Positions 15,001 through 20,224 of a stretch of 56,169 bases of DNA are shown piece after piece; the first letter of the stretch is position 1, and each line of letters opens with the position of its first letter. The stretch covers positions 1 to 56,169 of the forward strand of contig JAHLMM010000003.1 of NCBI GenBank assembly GCA_018920365.1, read 5' to 3'. The position numbers were made by a program, and so were the translations under genes. Source of the DNA: Candidatus Aenigmatarchaeota archaeon. Its GTDB lineage: Archaea; Aenigmatarchaeota; Aenigmatarchaeia; CG10238-14. The notes under the pieces were generated by a model. The model was not told where the DNA came from and did no database searches. It saw only the letters and a list, made by a program, of their open reading frames with translations.

Positions 15001-16597
15001 AGACAAGCAACATAGAACACCAATCACAATAAAAGTTGATTATGGACCAGAACCATTACTTGATGTAAAAGTTGAATCATTGACAAAATCAGTTCAACCA
15101 GGACATCAAGCCAAATTCCAAGTAACAGTTTTAAACATGGGTCAAACTGCAAAAGTTGAAGATATTGTTTTGAATTATACATTAAGAAATCTCAAGACAG
15201 AAGAAGTTATTACAAGATCACAAGAAACAGTTGCAGTTGAAGATGTTTTAACATTCATTAAAACATTTGATATACCAGAAAACACACCAACAGAAAGATA
15301 TATATTAGAAGTAACAGCTTCATACTGGTATGGAAAGAAAGTTGCAAGGGCAGCAACAGCATTTGATGTTGTTTATCTTCCGGCACCATTAATAATATTG
15401 AAAGCTTTAGCAACGAGTTGGATAACTTATGCTGTTTTACTATTAATAGCTCCAGCAACCATAATTGGCTATAGAGCTTACAGATATTACACAACAATGA
15501 AGAAGATAAAAGCAAAGTACATATTCCCAGTTGATGTTAAGAAGCTACCACAACCAGGTCCAAACACAGTACTAGTTGGCAAGGTTGCCGAAACTGATAT
15601 AAACGCTTATACAGACATAAACAAACTTGTTATGCACAGCCTAGCTGCGGGTGGTACAGGTTCAGGTAAAACAGTGTCAGCTATGGCGACTGCCGAAGAA
15701 CTATTAAAGAGAGACATACCAGTAATTGTTTTCGATCCTACTGCACAATGGACTGGTTTCATAAGGCCTTGCAAGGATGAAGAAATGTTCAAGTTATATC
15801 CACAATTTGGCTTGAAGAGAGAGGATGCAAGAGGATTCAAAACAAACATAATAATAGTGAAAGATCCTAATATGAAGTTGAATTTGAAACAATACATGAA
15901 ACCAGGAGAAATAACAGTCTTTGTAATGAATAAATTGTCTATGGCTGAGATAGATACGCTGATAAGAGCATCTATACAGGAAATATTCGACATGAACTTG
16001 CCAGAATCCAAACAGCTAAAGCTATTAATGGTTTATGATGAAGTTCATAGACTACTTCCAAAATACGGCGGTAAAGGTGGCTTTGTAGCTTTAGAAAGAG
16101 GTGCAAGAGAATTTAGAAAGTGGGGTATTGGTTTATTCATGATATCTCAAGTCCTTATGGATTTCAGAGGTGCTATTAGAGCTAACATCGGAACAGAAAT
16201 ACAGTTGAGAACAAAGTATGAAGGCGATATCAACAGAGTAAAGACAAAGTATGGTGCTGATTATGCAGCTAGAATAACAAAACTAACAACAGGTACAGGT
16301 TTAGTTCAGAACCCAGAATACAATGAAGGTAAACCATGGTTCTTATCATTTAGACCGCTATTGCATGATACGCACAGATTGACAGATGAGGAGTTGGCTG
16401 AATATGACGCTACTCAACAAAAGATAAATGAAGCAGATCAAAGAATAGAGAAGTTGAAAGCAAGAAAGATTGATACATACGATGTTGAATTGGAATTGAA
16501 CATAGCAAAAGATAAAATGAAGCAAGGGATGTTCAAGATGGCTCAGACATATCTTGAATCAGTTGACAGCAGGCTAAAGGCTTTGGAAAGGAGGTAG
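2..16597 (+). CDS. Giant surface stalk fused to a transmembrane HerA/VirB4-like ATPase (5' partial)
   Basis: The frame is open to the left edge and begins inside a repeat, so the N-terminus and any signal peptide lie outside; over 5,500 residues are visible. Numbering from the GTG at 14: residues 1 to about 3,000 hold nine GGWG-marked units of about 330 residues with conserved Cys and Trp and many N-x-S/T sequons. Residues 3,000-4,840 are further Ig-like or CARDB-like beta domains. A Cys-rich CGD..CD..C..DC motif (14551-14622) and a Gly-rich linker (14650-14716) follow, then two more beta domains. One membrane helix lies near 15391-15470. The cytoplasmic end is a DUF87/HerA-type P-loop ATPase: HSLAAGGTGSGKT with Walker A at 15650-15673, Walker B LLMVYDEVHRLL with D-E at 16037-16042, and a MISQ sensor. 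It ends in a charged helical tail. I see no frame break. Extracellular stalk with intracellular motor is inferred from topology; the substrate is unknown. Confidence 0.88.
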   Translation, partial: HGQRVDYHRSVSDDYGFKDEVSSTFTLQEDDTEIFISSTTGYELNREGLDQILLSALVTDLDRYSIPVGQDVSARIRVTYNSSDPNSWNDFNLQTNSSGYINYYLDPDCTYSVGVQQWRAQVYNDVCYKTTAEQDSFIVKGSIYNNLELPDYLSSYPTGSSIEIRYNTTSDCTYTRADEAPLINVTPTIELSLNGASWEACTPINSTYGVYNCSWNSSFKQPGFWDIKFTSSKQYFNTKQTVFPDWFEIYNANPTNTTIPTVTPTMGGWGDVYNYSVYLTDSDGDPITCVLYTSTDDGNTWRKQGQKTIGSSGLCSFVVSNFNCNATYTDVGSDNWFKFEITDGYHTPFNISSEEGPIIERNNITITLLSGNNSVVNRTGNEFTTLRVFVNDTTKGWPAGNGTSGNATVYFNITIDGVSYIIDGSNTTVKGNVTYRFNPSCSYGVGDQKWFAYKSGFIGGDQCYNDASSSIYNLTIFGNLINYIAIPNGEKYNRDEQNVTIRANVTTDCPSNEGLINNALVNFTIIHIGTSNQYSCTLGSFTNEGNGYYNCSFDTTSKPTQWYNIRMNSSGFQYFTPNNTIKTQAFFVSTRPVLTNPTTSPLTGGWGAPHTFSVYVRDDDNDVNNVSLWIRCVGGGCTPTNFWLAKTSLISASSSPQQVQFVKTDFTALDIGNWEYFFNSTDGLNSANTSINTFTIDKDTINITLIDGDNVVINRSTTQTVTLRVKVFDEDRNVAISPGEPGTGYFYVTTDPNNPNSYVIDKTLSSIEGGSYLTDTFPTLSRCTYGIGPQKWKVEFGSYAYKTTNSSEFSINITTHEIVLQIVGPNNQTFRRVIDPIPLIAYASDDCGGLIQATTFFKAYPEYSWTTCNSPTDNLNGTYNCTLYSPPTAGLTYYDLEFNASKQYYNSSNTAYKQDSFVLVTNPEITAYAPTTSDSLLPYGWSETWNFTASVRDVDQNVYNFEKLNISLWIDFGSGYQLINSTLCSSTDNPNCASWKTITFLYNKFSCGDIGIKSYKWNVTDQWGYTNETSSTFTIDKSDVIIEFVDQPSSIYRANSTTGRFIYRVLDTDNSSYVKNTSTNTAMWITVDGSNYDNGRFVQINSSGYANYDFDPNCNYGYGMQKWIAGVYEDSCYKNKNLSFTPQFEVTAQLRNNIYLPSYNSVYNVTDLITIRFNTTTECLSEGIIANATPTISLKSPLDSWETCSPVYNEYNGWYNCTWNSTHKKEGYWTIMLNSTKTPYFAFNSSLYTNWFWLENLNSTYDNVSLTPGIGGWSRLYNYTIDIDDPEREDINCSLFISKDNQLTWEYKGSYLLQNGLGTCFVTVHDFDCDDIGKGIYYKWQIVNGEIANAYNTTAYAGPNITESTVQIQLHQGNNTFVNRSFQTRPLIVRIYDTENQSYVYNANTSFWITYDYYNYTLVNQSKSDLSGYALYSFLPNCMYIPGTQKWIGGVENDKCYTDINSTEYLVHVNGTLFNNIIQPNGQEFLRGSNVTIKVNVSSDCSNEIMNESVMINFTNIKDSTQYLCNPIFNENTGLYNCTFNTSSYAARWWNVTAFSVKTLYNFNYTTKSNAFWVETKPELNNPTVTASGDGGWGETYIFTVNFTDEDLDPNTLRLWVNKSSGWTNSNTTTISGINQTVTFIQVNLFSSSDYINSLNNLTKYYFRTQDEVIPTENDTDQTQELNITLYKDDVYINHTYGNSTVVNRTGGSLFFRVRMWDTDRTPWDDLPSGSRGRFWFTKDGSTFINTIDKFANSSGEIAHLQSLDCTFQVGPQYWFAELYGNTPYKDTNSSIFNWTIVTVGLTANITNPDGISRLRGIDDIVLRARVTDDCGGVPNATIVFYVPSENYECNNVYYEGNGYYNCTIPYSATATWNTGWHDVTVDVSKQYYNGTFVEKTNAFYLATKPEILLTPPPTATPEQDGGWGENWLFTAITQDLDGDYYNVSLWFNLTGSWQLADSTIVSGPQQVDFPDKTFACENIGQRQFMFKVTDVWGYSNNYTSPFNIDKDDTTIEYVAGAGTQVDREYNDYELIRVQIRDFDRDDYLVGPGINGSVWITTDGVNYILSATNTTDSSSYLSYYFNPNCTYNVGIQKWRAGTYNDVCYKDNNPDFGFTIEITGQLKNYILSPSYNTTFAVGNNVNTTFEVLDECSVPVNQSNGKIEFRSPSGLYETCSPLAETGNIYNCTWNTTLHQGGYWDIRLNSSKTYYYSNSTLLAQWLYLFNTPPYVENLSVTPTAEGWGRTFTFSLDVDDLQKDNVTCTLLLSTNNGLTWMNKGNSTVYNGYGRCEVNVSTFDCGDIGNDNRYMFEVYDGTNTFNTTNNTNLVIEPNDVQLYYISGNQSYVNRSGSQSTNFVLQVYDLDSNSYPSNVNMSVYVTVDQLSFIENSTPKTTFNGTLNYSFNPSCTFNNLGLQYWKVGANNNICYKNINTTENYTVYIIGDIINKLTGPTGDSYLRGEENVTFALEEIDDCSAPVEYADIILNLTSEYGNVYGCDPITTIGGGIYYCEKNTTGMRARWYNVTINASQQYYNSNTSLHINPFFVKTMPVVQNLTITPAQDWGWGERYTFTANVTDEDLDDVIVSLYYKPIVFDDWNQINFTLVPSPLNTTVTLTYQGFTCADQDYEQQFEITALDTRSYLTNSSWVEQWNKTFNLTKDDVMLTLEAGNGDEVWRNGTDSRRLSVRVYDSDKNTYPGAGYNGMFWVTTDYLSFDIGKQTTTNISSYLNYLFTSEAPQPECDYLTGPQKWVAGVYDDACYKDKNSTNYTIIVKSELRPQIDYPYGQGFIRPNPVPFVGRVYDDCGLVSGATSTWTSYIGINEYGCFNKTEANGWYNCTWVSTNRPYGYYDLLFTVTKNYYALNSSFRDDAYFLGTLPSLSNPRILNNHYRGGWGETYDFAVRITDFDLNINNVSVWKSFDGINWTLVDSKNVSNAVNQDVIFSKKFNCSDMGFNYFYFTTVDQFGYSTNTTVMNFTLEYDNVTLSVGLSNSTVRRIGNNLALLNFTIYDYDYGRYAPLASGKVNITLDYLNYSYVMNCTTDSTGQCYVYYNPDCSSLAGIQQWIGKTDDMCYEFVQTNPIQLTVIAQLNTSIQSPYNQQILNRNQNANLTTYVFDECLVAINDSTVNWYNETFYNIANGYSTIWQIPTFYQLGPETIYVNTSRTYYDKNSNFTNVYIYGWSGVTTENPLNASNYLAGFSINVKCKVTDQNTTSDLQGYTVNFYKNGTFQDSQITNSEGEAVWLWQTLAETPGWYNITCSINDNNVLYYNASKPQDEVQVLIKRPLIIQTIQKDSPFVYRNNTFDPNNVNITVKVRDSLVGDANGANVTFYNSTALIDYCLTNSSGICSINFNPSETVTPNVYTIYINATKTGLEDSETNTTTVEVRGKLYLNISSPQNNSFWAKTDNLVLSASVVDESNQPTSSNVRWFNETALVASGENANWLLLEQTTGNHTLTSNATRDYYDKAEQTLIITVSSLADVQWIYPEDGSIMPYPLPFNTVCRVVDSSTGVGIENYLVDFWYNYTPGYIYNGTLLTNSSGHATNTFEPVQKGTITFRCNITNDYVKLYTPNIHEAIAVITVRDTRPPQIHNQTINPIYGIEANLNYTNISAVVIDDIGVSSVFARIGMPNGTFMNLSMTHMGSNLYSLFYLAPIGGIYNVTIFSIDNPPENNINSTFAGYFYVNGKTDGIVTQPDEIQINGITWVNSESAEITINFTNIGPATAYGVNLTFTADPLNSLIFNETMHQCGVVYNQSSCIFGLLVTVPAATPPSVLKLITDAVWRNPDQSFGIDSEDTNFIIISNKIIDIIEENVTAITPHDKLTDIPNINVSSIGNDLITDIAITTVGGNISTLCPECQIIIVPNEWGLLEAGASFISDLKVQVPRAQPPGTYWTYIRAASPETAPDLMPLYITVPLNASWQRSPDSFGIILAPPNTTGYIGDITTTSFANIRIIFNAYKQQNASQLFNIYPSAFSLDNGAVRNVSVNYTIPASYVSAQGMYYAEIIITNTTAMPQEYKTSFWLNVTDIPPIISNVSIMPQTFEMIYENTNVSAIITDNFAVSYAFINVTLPNGSSIEQTMQKSGNYYSAIYSTNIHGYQNISICANDTQSLMACTNFIPVLASGKTQINQSFNVSKIYVANITLFEGKQYAVNVSTNNIGNSRAFNVSVNITSPQNLSTNINSSFYSLILKEQSYSDLVLVNVSPAAKPGTYMLNFSNYWVNLDNTTDESLSQLEFEVLSNPKLNLSSNVTVYVPDGTENNGTLTIQSIGNDDVTNITFSCLSGTVCQDFNVSFIPSFIDRLNVSDIAYANISVAVPRQYPLGTYNGTIQLNATNISMNVPIYVIVPMNLSWTQSPIEIYRNVLGDSYGYYGGIDLQNTGNTPLLLKVEKTGNISSYLSLTESYITIPIGAVYTIKINYTVPNIAQISNFTGYITTGNTTADQQKSTFVSLHVTPYYVDIKYPTSTNPITGITFGDTISARVNVTFGQVLTDNVTFFVRIFNESFSQPVVVDSAIYSTSDQLWIVNFTAPMLPENRAYDLNITANDTFDNLIRSDVEYRSINYRDSIPPQLTLVVPAKVPAGYVATVDGIAYEEGNLRNVSAVITYPDNTTQQVSFVFLNRINNTYYYQYNITNTTLLGVYTINATACDYSNNCGNASSEFQIYPAALFHGYSKDYEHAAEPVTFVNFTLYQPDTIQMLFNITPNMANGYYNALIDARRYDLQASIFNSTVLSRNVEIITDVFNPMIFGDIPSERVSIGTLQGLYVETVLNTTNTSITFDYNDYMSKTICKMNNDCRPAAFFEGSLALFRCDNWVRKTGCLGSWTRLTTSINSTLHIATAQVSGNISGAYALAPYICGDSTCDHGYGESTFTCPADCPLPPPVTLPPQAGGGAAGGGGGGGGAGGAGIGEITVPGVPFSIKSTLLFVTLKPGEEEIHSIEITNNEESEKKGEIKVEGFAWEMIMLEESSFTVAPKSTKVIKVKVFALPSNQPGIYTADLVTTIGDKQHRTPITIKVDYGPEPLLDVKVESLTKSVQPGHQAKFQVTVLNMGQTAKVEDIVLNYTLRNLKTEEVITRSQETVAVEDVLTFIKTFDIPENTPTERYILEVTASYWYGKKVARAATAFDVVYLPAPLIILKALATSWITYAVLLLIAPATIIGYRAYRYYTTMKKIKAKYIFPVDVKKLPQPGPNTVLVGKVAETDINAYTDINKLVMHSLAAGGTGSGKTVSAMATAEELLKRDIPVIVFDPTAQWTGFIRPCKDEEMFKLYPQFGLKREDARGFKTNIIIVKDPNMKLNLKQYMKPGEITVFVMNKLSMAEIDTLIRASIQEIFDMNLPESKQLKLLMVYDEVHRLLPKYGGKGGFVALERGAREFRKWGIGLFMISQVLMDFRGAIRANIGTEIQLRTKYEGDINRVKTKYGADYAARITKLTTGTGLVQNPEYNEGKPWFLSFRPLLHDTHRLTDEELAEYDATQQKINEADQRIEKLKARKIDTYDVELELNIAKDKMKQGMFKMAQTYLESVDSRLKALERR
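798..8671 (+). repeat. Nine tandem ~330-residue GGWG units within the giant surface protein
   Basis: GGWG-like motifs lie near 798, 1812, 2817 (YGW), 3811, 4773, 5764, 6716, 7676 and 8660, a period of about 950-1,015 bases. Each unit carries in order: a DDT...N/DR stretch, a C.Y..G.Q.W.A....D.CYK block, a second Cys block ending YNCTW, a K.YY/F block, the GGWG motif, and a C.DIG......VTD.WGY...T..F.IDK block. DNA identity between units is low, so the duplication is old and protein-level similarity is maintained. The paired cysteines suggest disulfide-stabilised beta domains outside the cell. Confidence 0.85.
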
Positions 16598-16642
16598 AAT
16601 TTCAAATTTAAAAAACAAAATAAATATATAGGTTGTTAAACT

Positions 16643-18037
16643 ATGGCTGACCTGAATGAACTAATTGAACAGAAAAAAGAAATAGAGAATCTTCTTAAAT
16701 CTCTTGAGGATGAGTATGGCAGAGCTCAGATAAGCGATAACACTTATAATGAAATAAAAAATAAAAACAAGGCAAAACTGGCAGCTATAGAAGCAGAGAT
16801 ACAAAAGTTAGGCGGCGAACCTGTGCAGATTCAGCCAGAAGTTGAGCAGCCTGCGCAAACTCAAACTTTGCAACAACCTCAGAGCCAATCTCAACCATCA
16901 GTGCAAGTGGCTAAGACAGCAGATACAGCAAAAATTAAATCAGAAGTAATATCTGAACTCAATAAAAAAATAGAGACAGAAATAAACAAGATAAATGTTG
17001 AAATGGAAAAAATAAAGGCATTTCTTGACGCTCAAAAAGATTTGAGGGTAGCTACGGACGAAAAATTACAAAGACTGACAGAAGGAATAGGCGAGTTAAG
17101 ATCAATGATATTTCAAAAAGAAAGTGAAATTGACAAGATGAATGTTAAAGTGCAAAAAATAGAGGAGGTTTTCAATGATGTAAAGCCAGAGCAATATACA
17201 AGAGAGCTTCAAAAAAGAGATAAGGAATTAGCTAATCAAAATTTAAGGCTTGAAAAATTAGAAAAAGTCTCTTATGACATGGTTAAGGATGTTAATGAGA
17301 TCAGAAATGTATTCAAAGAAATTGGAAGTGTTGAAAATCTTGTAAATGTCAGCAAGAGAATAAATGAAAAATTTGTGAAAATGGAAAACATGTTGAGAGA
17401 TGTTGAAAAGATTTCTGAGAAAATTGAAAAATTGTTTGTAGAATTGAATAAAAAATTGGAAGAGTTTGAGGAATATAAAAATAAACAAATACAAATAGAC
17501 GGTTTGTCAAAAGACTTGCTCAAAGCTGTTGATGATATAAATGTTAAAATCGGCAAATTGGCAACAGAAGAAGAACTATATAAAATGAAAGAGTTATTTA
17601 CTTCATTCACAAAAGATTTGGAAGATGTCAAAAAATCAGTTTCTAGCGGAATACCATTTTTAGGCCCATTGCCAGAAGAGATACAGCAGTTGCAGAAGCA
17701 GAAGCAAGAAATAAGCACACTGTTGAGCAATATTGATGAACAATACAAAAACAGAGCGATAAAAGAACAAGATTACAAGAAAATCAGAGAAGCTAATTTG
17801 GAAAAACTTGCAAACATTGACAAACAAATAAGGGAAAGCATAGAAAGGATAAAAGGAGTTCAAACCCAACCAGTTGTTCAGCCTGTTATTCAAGCTCAGT
17901 CAGAACCCTTACCACAACCAACACCAGTTGAAGAAGATAAAAGTACAAAACTGCTGAATGATTTGAAAGAGTTGTATAAGAAGGGATTGATTAGTGAAAA
18001 AGCATATCAAAAAACGTCAAGAATGCTGGTGAAATAA
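16643..18037 (+). CDS. Coiled-coil protein with duplicated terminal helical module
   Basis: This 464-residue soluble protein has no signal peptide or membrane helix. Residues 1-57 (EQKKEIENLLKSLEDEYGRA... then a Y-x3-K module) are echoed at about residues 345-395 (QKQEISTLLSNIDEQYKNRA..). A Q/P-rich linker (about 58-95) is followed by a long heptad-rich coiled coil (about 98-335), a second Q/P linker, and a final SHOCT-like helix pair ending LKELYKKGLISEKAYQ. It starts 45 bases after the giant ATPase gene on the same strand, and the next gene begins at the base after its stop, so it is probably in the same operon. It could link the cytoplasmic ATPase to partners. No enzymatic motif is seen, so function is unknown. 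Confidence 0.8.
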   Translation: MADLNELIEQKKEIENLLKSLEDEYGRAQISDNTYNEIKNKNKAKLAAIEAEIQKLGGEPVQIQPEVEQPAQTQTLQQPQSQSQPSVQVAKTADTAKIKSEVISELNKKIETEINKINVEMEKIKAFLDAQKDLRVATDEKLQRLTEGIGELRSMIFQKESEIDKMNVKVQKIEEVFNDVKPEQYTRELQKRDKELANQNLRLEKLEKVSYDMVKDVNEIRNVFKEIGSVENLVNVSKRINEKFVKMENMLRDVEKISEKIEKLFVELNKKLEEFEEYKNKQIQIDGLSKDLLKAVDDINVKIGKLATEEELYKMKELFTSFTKDLEDVKKSVSSGIPFLGPLPEEIQQLQKQKQEISTLLSNIDEQYKNRAIKEQDYKKIREANLEKLANIDKQIRESIERIKGVQTQPVVQPVIQAQSEPLPQPTPVEEDKSTKLLNDLKELYKKGLISEKAYQKTSRMLVK

Positions 18038-18400
18038 GTGAAATTAAATCCAAAAATATGGAAAAGACTTTTTGATTTTGCACCAGACATTTATTACATA
18101 CATGATGATAAAGGTACTTTTGTTTATGCTAACAGAATGGCTGAAAAAATCACTGGTTTATCGTCAAAAAAGTTGACATCAAAAAAATTCATAGAGTTAG
18201 GAATTTTCCCTGATTATGAGGTTGCAAAGATAGGTTGTCTTATCAAGTCTGTTTTGAATGGAAAGCAAATAGGCCCTGTTAATGTTGATGTAAAGAATAC
18301 CAAAACTGGAAAGATAACAACAGTTGAAGTTATTGCTAAAAGATGCTATTGTAACATTAATAAAAAATTTTGTCTTGGGGGTTGCGCGAGATGTTACTAA
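18038..18400 (+). CDS. PAS domain, N-terminal part of a frameshifted PAS-histidine kinase
   Basis: The GTG start directly abuts the stop of the coiled-coil gene. Residues 6-100 fit a PAS fold: LFDFAPDIYYIHDDKGTFVY, then the AN..A..ITG motif, and a beta strand VEVIAKRCYCNINKKF. After the run AAAAAATTTT (18362-18371) this frame gives CLGGCARCY and a stop. The next frame gives VLGVARDVTNKVNAEKKLK, the usual end of a PAS domain joined to a kinase. Removing one A from the run restores one protein of about 370 residues (18038-19151). I therefore read this as the front part of the following kinase gene; the break may be real or a sequence error. Confidence 0.72.
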   Translation: MKLNPKIWKRLFDFAPDIYYIHDDKGTFVYANRMAEKITGLSSKKLTSKKFIELGIFPDYEVAKIGCLIKSVLNGKQIGPVNVDVKNTKTGKITTVEVIAKRCYCNINKKFCLGGCARCY

Positions 18401-19151
18401 TAAAGTTAATGCAGAAAAAAAGTTAAAAGATTCTATAAGAAAATTAAAAGAATTAAATAAAGAAAAAAACATGTTTCTTTCGATTGCAGCGCATGAATTA
18501 AAAACACCAATGGCTGCCATAAAAGGTTTTACACAATTACTTAATAACGACGAATTAATTAAAGATAAAGAAAAAAGAAGTAAATATTTGAAAATAATTG
18601 AAAATGAAGTTGATAGACTGTCATTGCTTGTCACAGATTTACTTGATTTAACAAGAATAGATTTGGGAACTATTAAATTAATAATAGAAGATACAAATGT
18701 TTCTGAAATTTTGGACAGGGTTGAAAAAGAAATGCAGCAATTGGCTAAAGAGAAAAATTTACAGTTAAGTTATGAATGCAAAAAAGAGATAAAATTAAAA
18801 ACAGACAAAGAAAAGCTTTACGAAATATTAATTAATCTTGTAAGTAATGCAATAAAATATACAGAAAAAGGTTTTGTCAAGATTGTTGCCGAAAAAGAAG
18901 GGAAACTGATCAAATTTTCTGTAATTGATACAGGAATAGGCATAGACAAAAAATATCGTAAGAAAATATTTGAAAGGTTTTTCCAAATAGATCCAACATA
19001 TACAAGAGAAAACAAAGGCTATGGGTTGGGATTATCTGTTTGCAAAGAACTTGTTAACAAAATGGGAGGAAAAATATGGTTTGATAGCGAAGTTGGCAAA
19101 GGCACAACTTTTTATTTCACCTTACCAATAAATAGTAGAGTGAAAAGATGA
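18324..19151 (+). CDS. Sensor histidine kinase, C-terminal part of a frameshifted gene
   Basis: All the boxes of a HisKA/HATPase kinase are present: H box IAAHELKTP (His about residue 57 of this open frame), N box NLVSNAIKYTEKG, G1 DTGIGID, F box FERFFQID and G2 GYGLGLSV. It autophosphorylates the histidine with ATP and passes the phosphate to a receiver. It has no membrane segment, so it is cytoplasmic. The nominal ATG at 18324 lies inside the PAS coding region and is unlikely to be the true start; see the PAS entry for the +1 shift at 18362-18371. It overlaps the next gene by ATGA. The CheY-like protein at 20225 is the nearest candidate partner. Confidence 0.82.
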   Translation: MKLLLKDAIVTLIKNFVLGVARDVTNKVNAEKKLKDSIRKLKELNKEKNMFLSIAAHELKTPMAAIKGFTQLLNNDELIKDKEKRSKYLKIIENEVDRLSLLVTDLLDLTRIDLGTIKLIIEDTNVSEILDRVEKEMQQLAKEKNLQLSYECKKEIKLKTDKEKLYEILINLVSNAIKYTEKGFVKIVAEKEGKLIKFSVIDTGIGIDKKYRKKIFERFFQIDPTYTRENKGYGLGLSVCKELVNKMGGKIWFDSEVGKGTTFYFTLPINSRVKR

Positions 19152-19900
19152 AATTAAATCCAATAATATTATTTGTTTTAATAGGTTTAGCTGATATAGC
19201 TTTATATATAACAAAGCCATTTGGCGAAAACTTTTATATCATAGCAGACATTCTTCCAGTATTAAATTCATCTTTATTCTTTTTGTTTGCCTTTTTAGCT
19301 TATAAACCATACGGCTTCAACAGCATTCAAGGCAAATCTTTGTTTTTCATGTTTTTAGGTGCTTTATCATGGTTTTTAGGAGAGGCAACATGGTTTTTAT
19401 ATGAATTAAACGGTATAATGTCTCCTAATATATCAATAGCAGACTTTTTCTGGATTTTAGGCTACCCATTTTTTATTATAGGTCTTTTTAATTTGTTTAA
19501 AATTTCAAAATCAAAGATAACAACAACAAAAATTGTTTTTTCAACTACTATTACATTGTTTATTACAATATTTACATATATCCTTATTGAGTTTAGTTAC
19601 AAGAATATTACATTGGTTGAAGAAATTTTAATTCTGAGCTATGTGTTTTTAGATGCTTTACTTCTTATAAAAACTTTTATTGTTGTTTCAAATATTCGCA
19701 AAAGTGAGTTTTTCAAACCTTGGAGTATAATTCTCTTGTCATTTTCGCTAATTTTGATAGCAGATATAATATATTATAACATTGTTGAAATTTATGAGAC
19801 AGGTGAATGGATAGACTTGCTTTGGATTTTATCATATCTAAGCTTGGGTTATGGATTTTATTATCACTTAAAAACAACAAGAAAGATAATAAAATCTTAA
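19148..19900 (+). CDS. Multi-pass membrane protein, probable sensory 7TM-type
   Basis: This 250-residue protein has about seven hydrophobic helices separated by short loops. The stretch LSWFLGEATWFLYELNG followed by SIADFFWILGYP resembles the W.lGE..W..YE...PS.AD.f.i.GY pattern of 7TM sensor modules found in front of PAS, GGDEF or kinase domains; here the module stands alone. Its start overlaps the stop of the kinase by ATGA, so the two are co-translated and this protein may be the membrane input for the soluble PAS kinase. Its opening bases (ATGAAATTAAATCCAA) nearly repeat those of the PAS gene. Function is inferred from context only. Confidence 0.65.
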   Translation: MKLNPIILFVLIGLADIALYITKPFGENFYIIADILPVLNSSLFFLFAFLAYKPYGFNSIQGKSLFFMFLGALSWFLGEATWFLYELNGIMSPNISIADFFWILGYPFFIIGLFNLFKISKSKITTTKIVFSTTITLFITIFTYILIEFSYKNITLVEEILILSYVFLDALLLIKTFIVVSNIRKSEFFKPWSIILLSFSLILIADIIYYNIVEIYETGEWIDLLWILSYLSLGYGFYYHLKTTRKIIKS

Positions 19901-20094
19901 ACATATTTTTTGTATAACTTTGCAAATTTTTCTCTTGCAGCATCTTCGCCTACAAATTTTGCTAAAAAATAGATGCAATCTTCTAAAAATTCTTTTGGAT
20001 ATCTTTTTGGGTCAGAAAATTTATTTACCATTTCAGCTGCTTCATTGCCTACTGCTTGCTTTATTATGTTTTTAGCTTCTTTTGCTATGTCCAT
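19897..20094 (-). CDS. Small soluble hypothetical protein
   Basis: This is 65 residues starting MDIAKEAKNI, rich in Lys, Glu and Phe and predicted helical, with the stretch KFSDPKRYPKEFL. I prefer the ATG at 20094 over an in-frame upstream start at 20172 because it is preceded by GGTGG, and the upstream extension is hydrophobic and unlike the rest. Its 3' end overlaps the end of the 7TM gene by four bases (convergent). It diverges from the receiver gene at 20225, so the two may share a promoter region. I do not recognise a family with certainty. Confidence 0.55.
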   Translation of the reverse strand: MDIAKEAKNIIKQAVGNEAAEMVNKFSDPKRYPKEFLEDCIYFLAKFVGEDAAREKFAKLYKKYV

Positions 20095-20224
20095 TCTTGT
20101 ACCACCGTTTTTTATGTTGTAGACACTTAATGGCAAAATGACCATACTGAAAGTATCTAGGATTCCTAGCATTCAATCGTTTAATTTAAATTTAGGTTTA
20201 TTTAAAATTATGTTTTGAGTAGAA

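Noticed and set aside
15500-16400. Reading the HerA-like domain as the HerA-NurA DNA-end-resection system
   Set aside because: No NurA, Mre11 or Rad50 gene is nearby and the domain is fused to an extracellular stalk and membrane helix.
17258-17893. Several antisense open frames opposite the coiled-coil gene
   Set aside because: They are hydrophobic Phe/Leu/Ser-rich shadows of a Lys/Glu-rich gene and have no ribosome site or motif.
18355-18380. Programmed -1 ribosomal frameshift in the kinase gene
   Set aside because: The frames require a +1 (or -2) move and there is no canonical X-XXY-YYZ slippery site or evident downstream structure; kept only as an open possibility.
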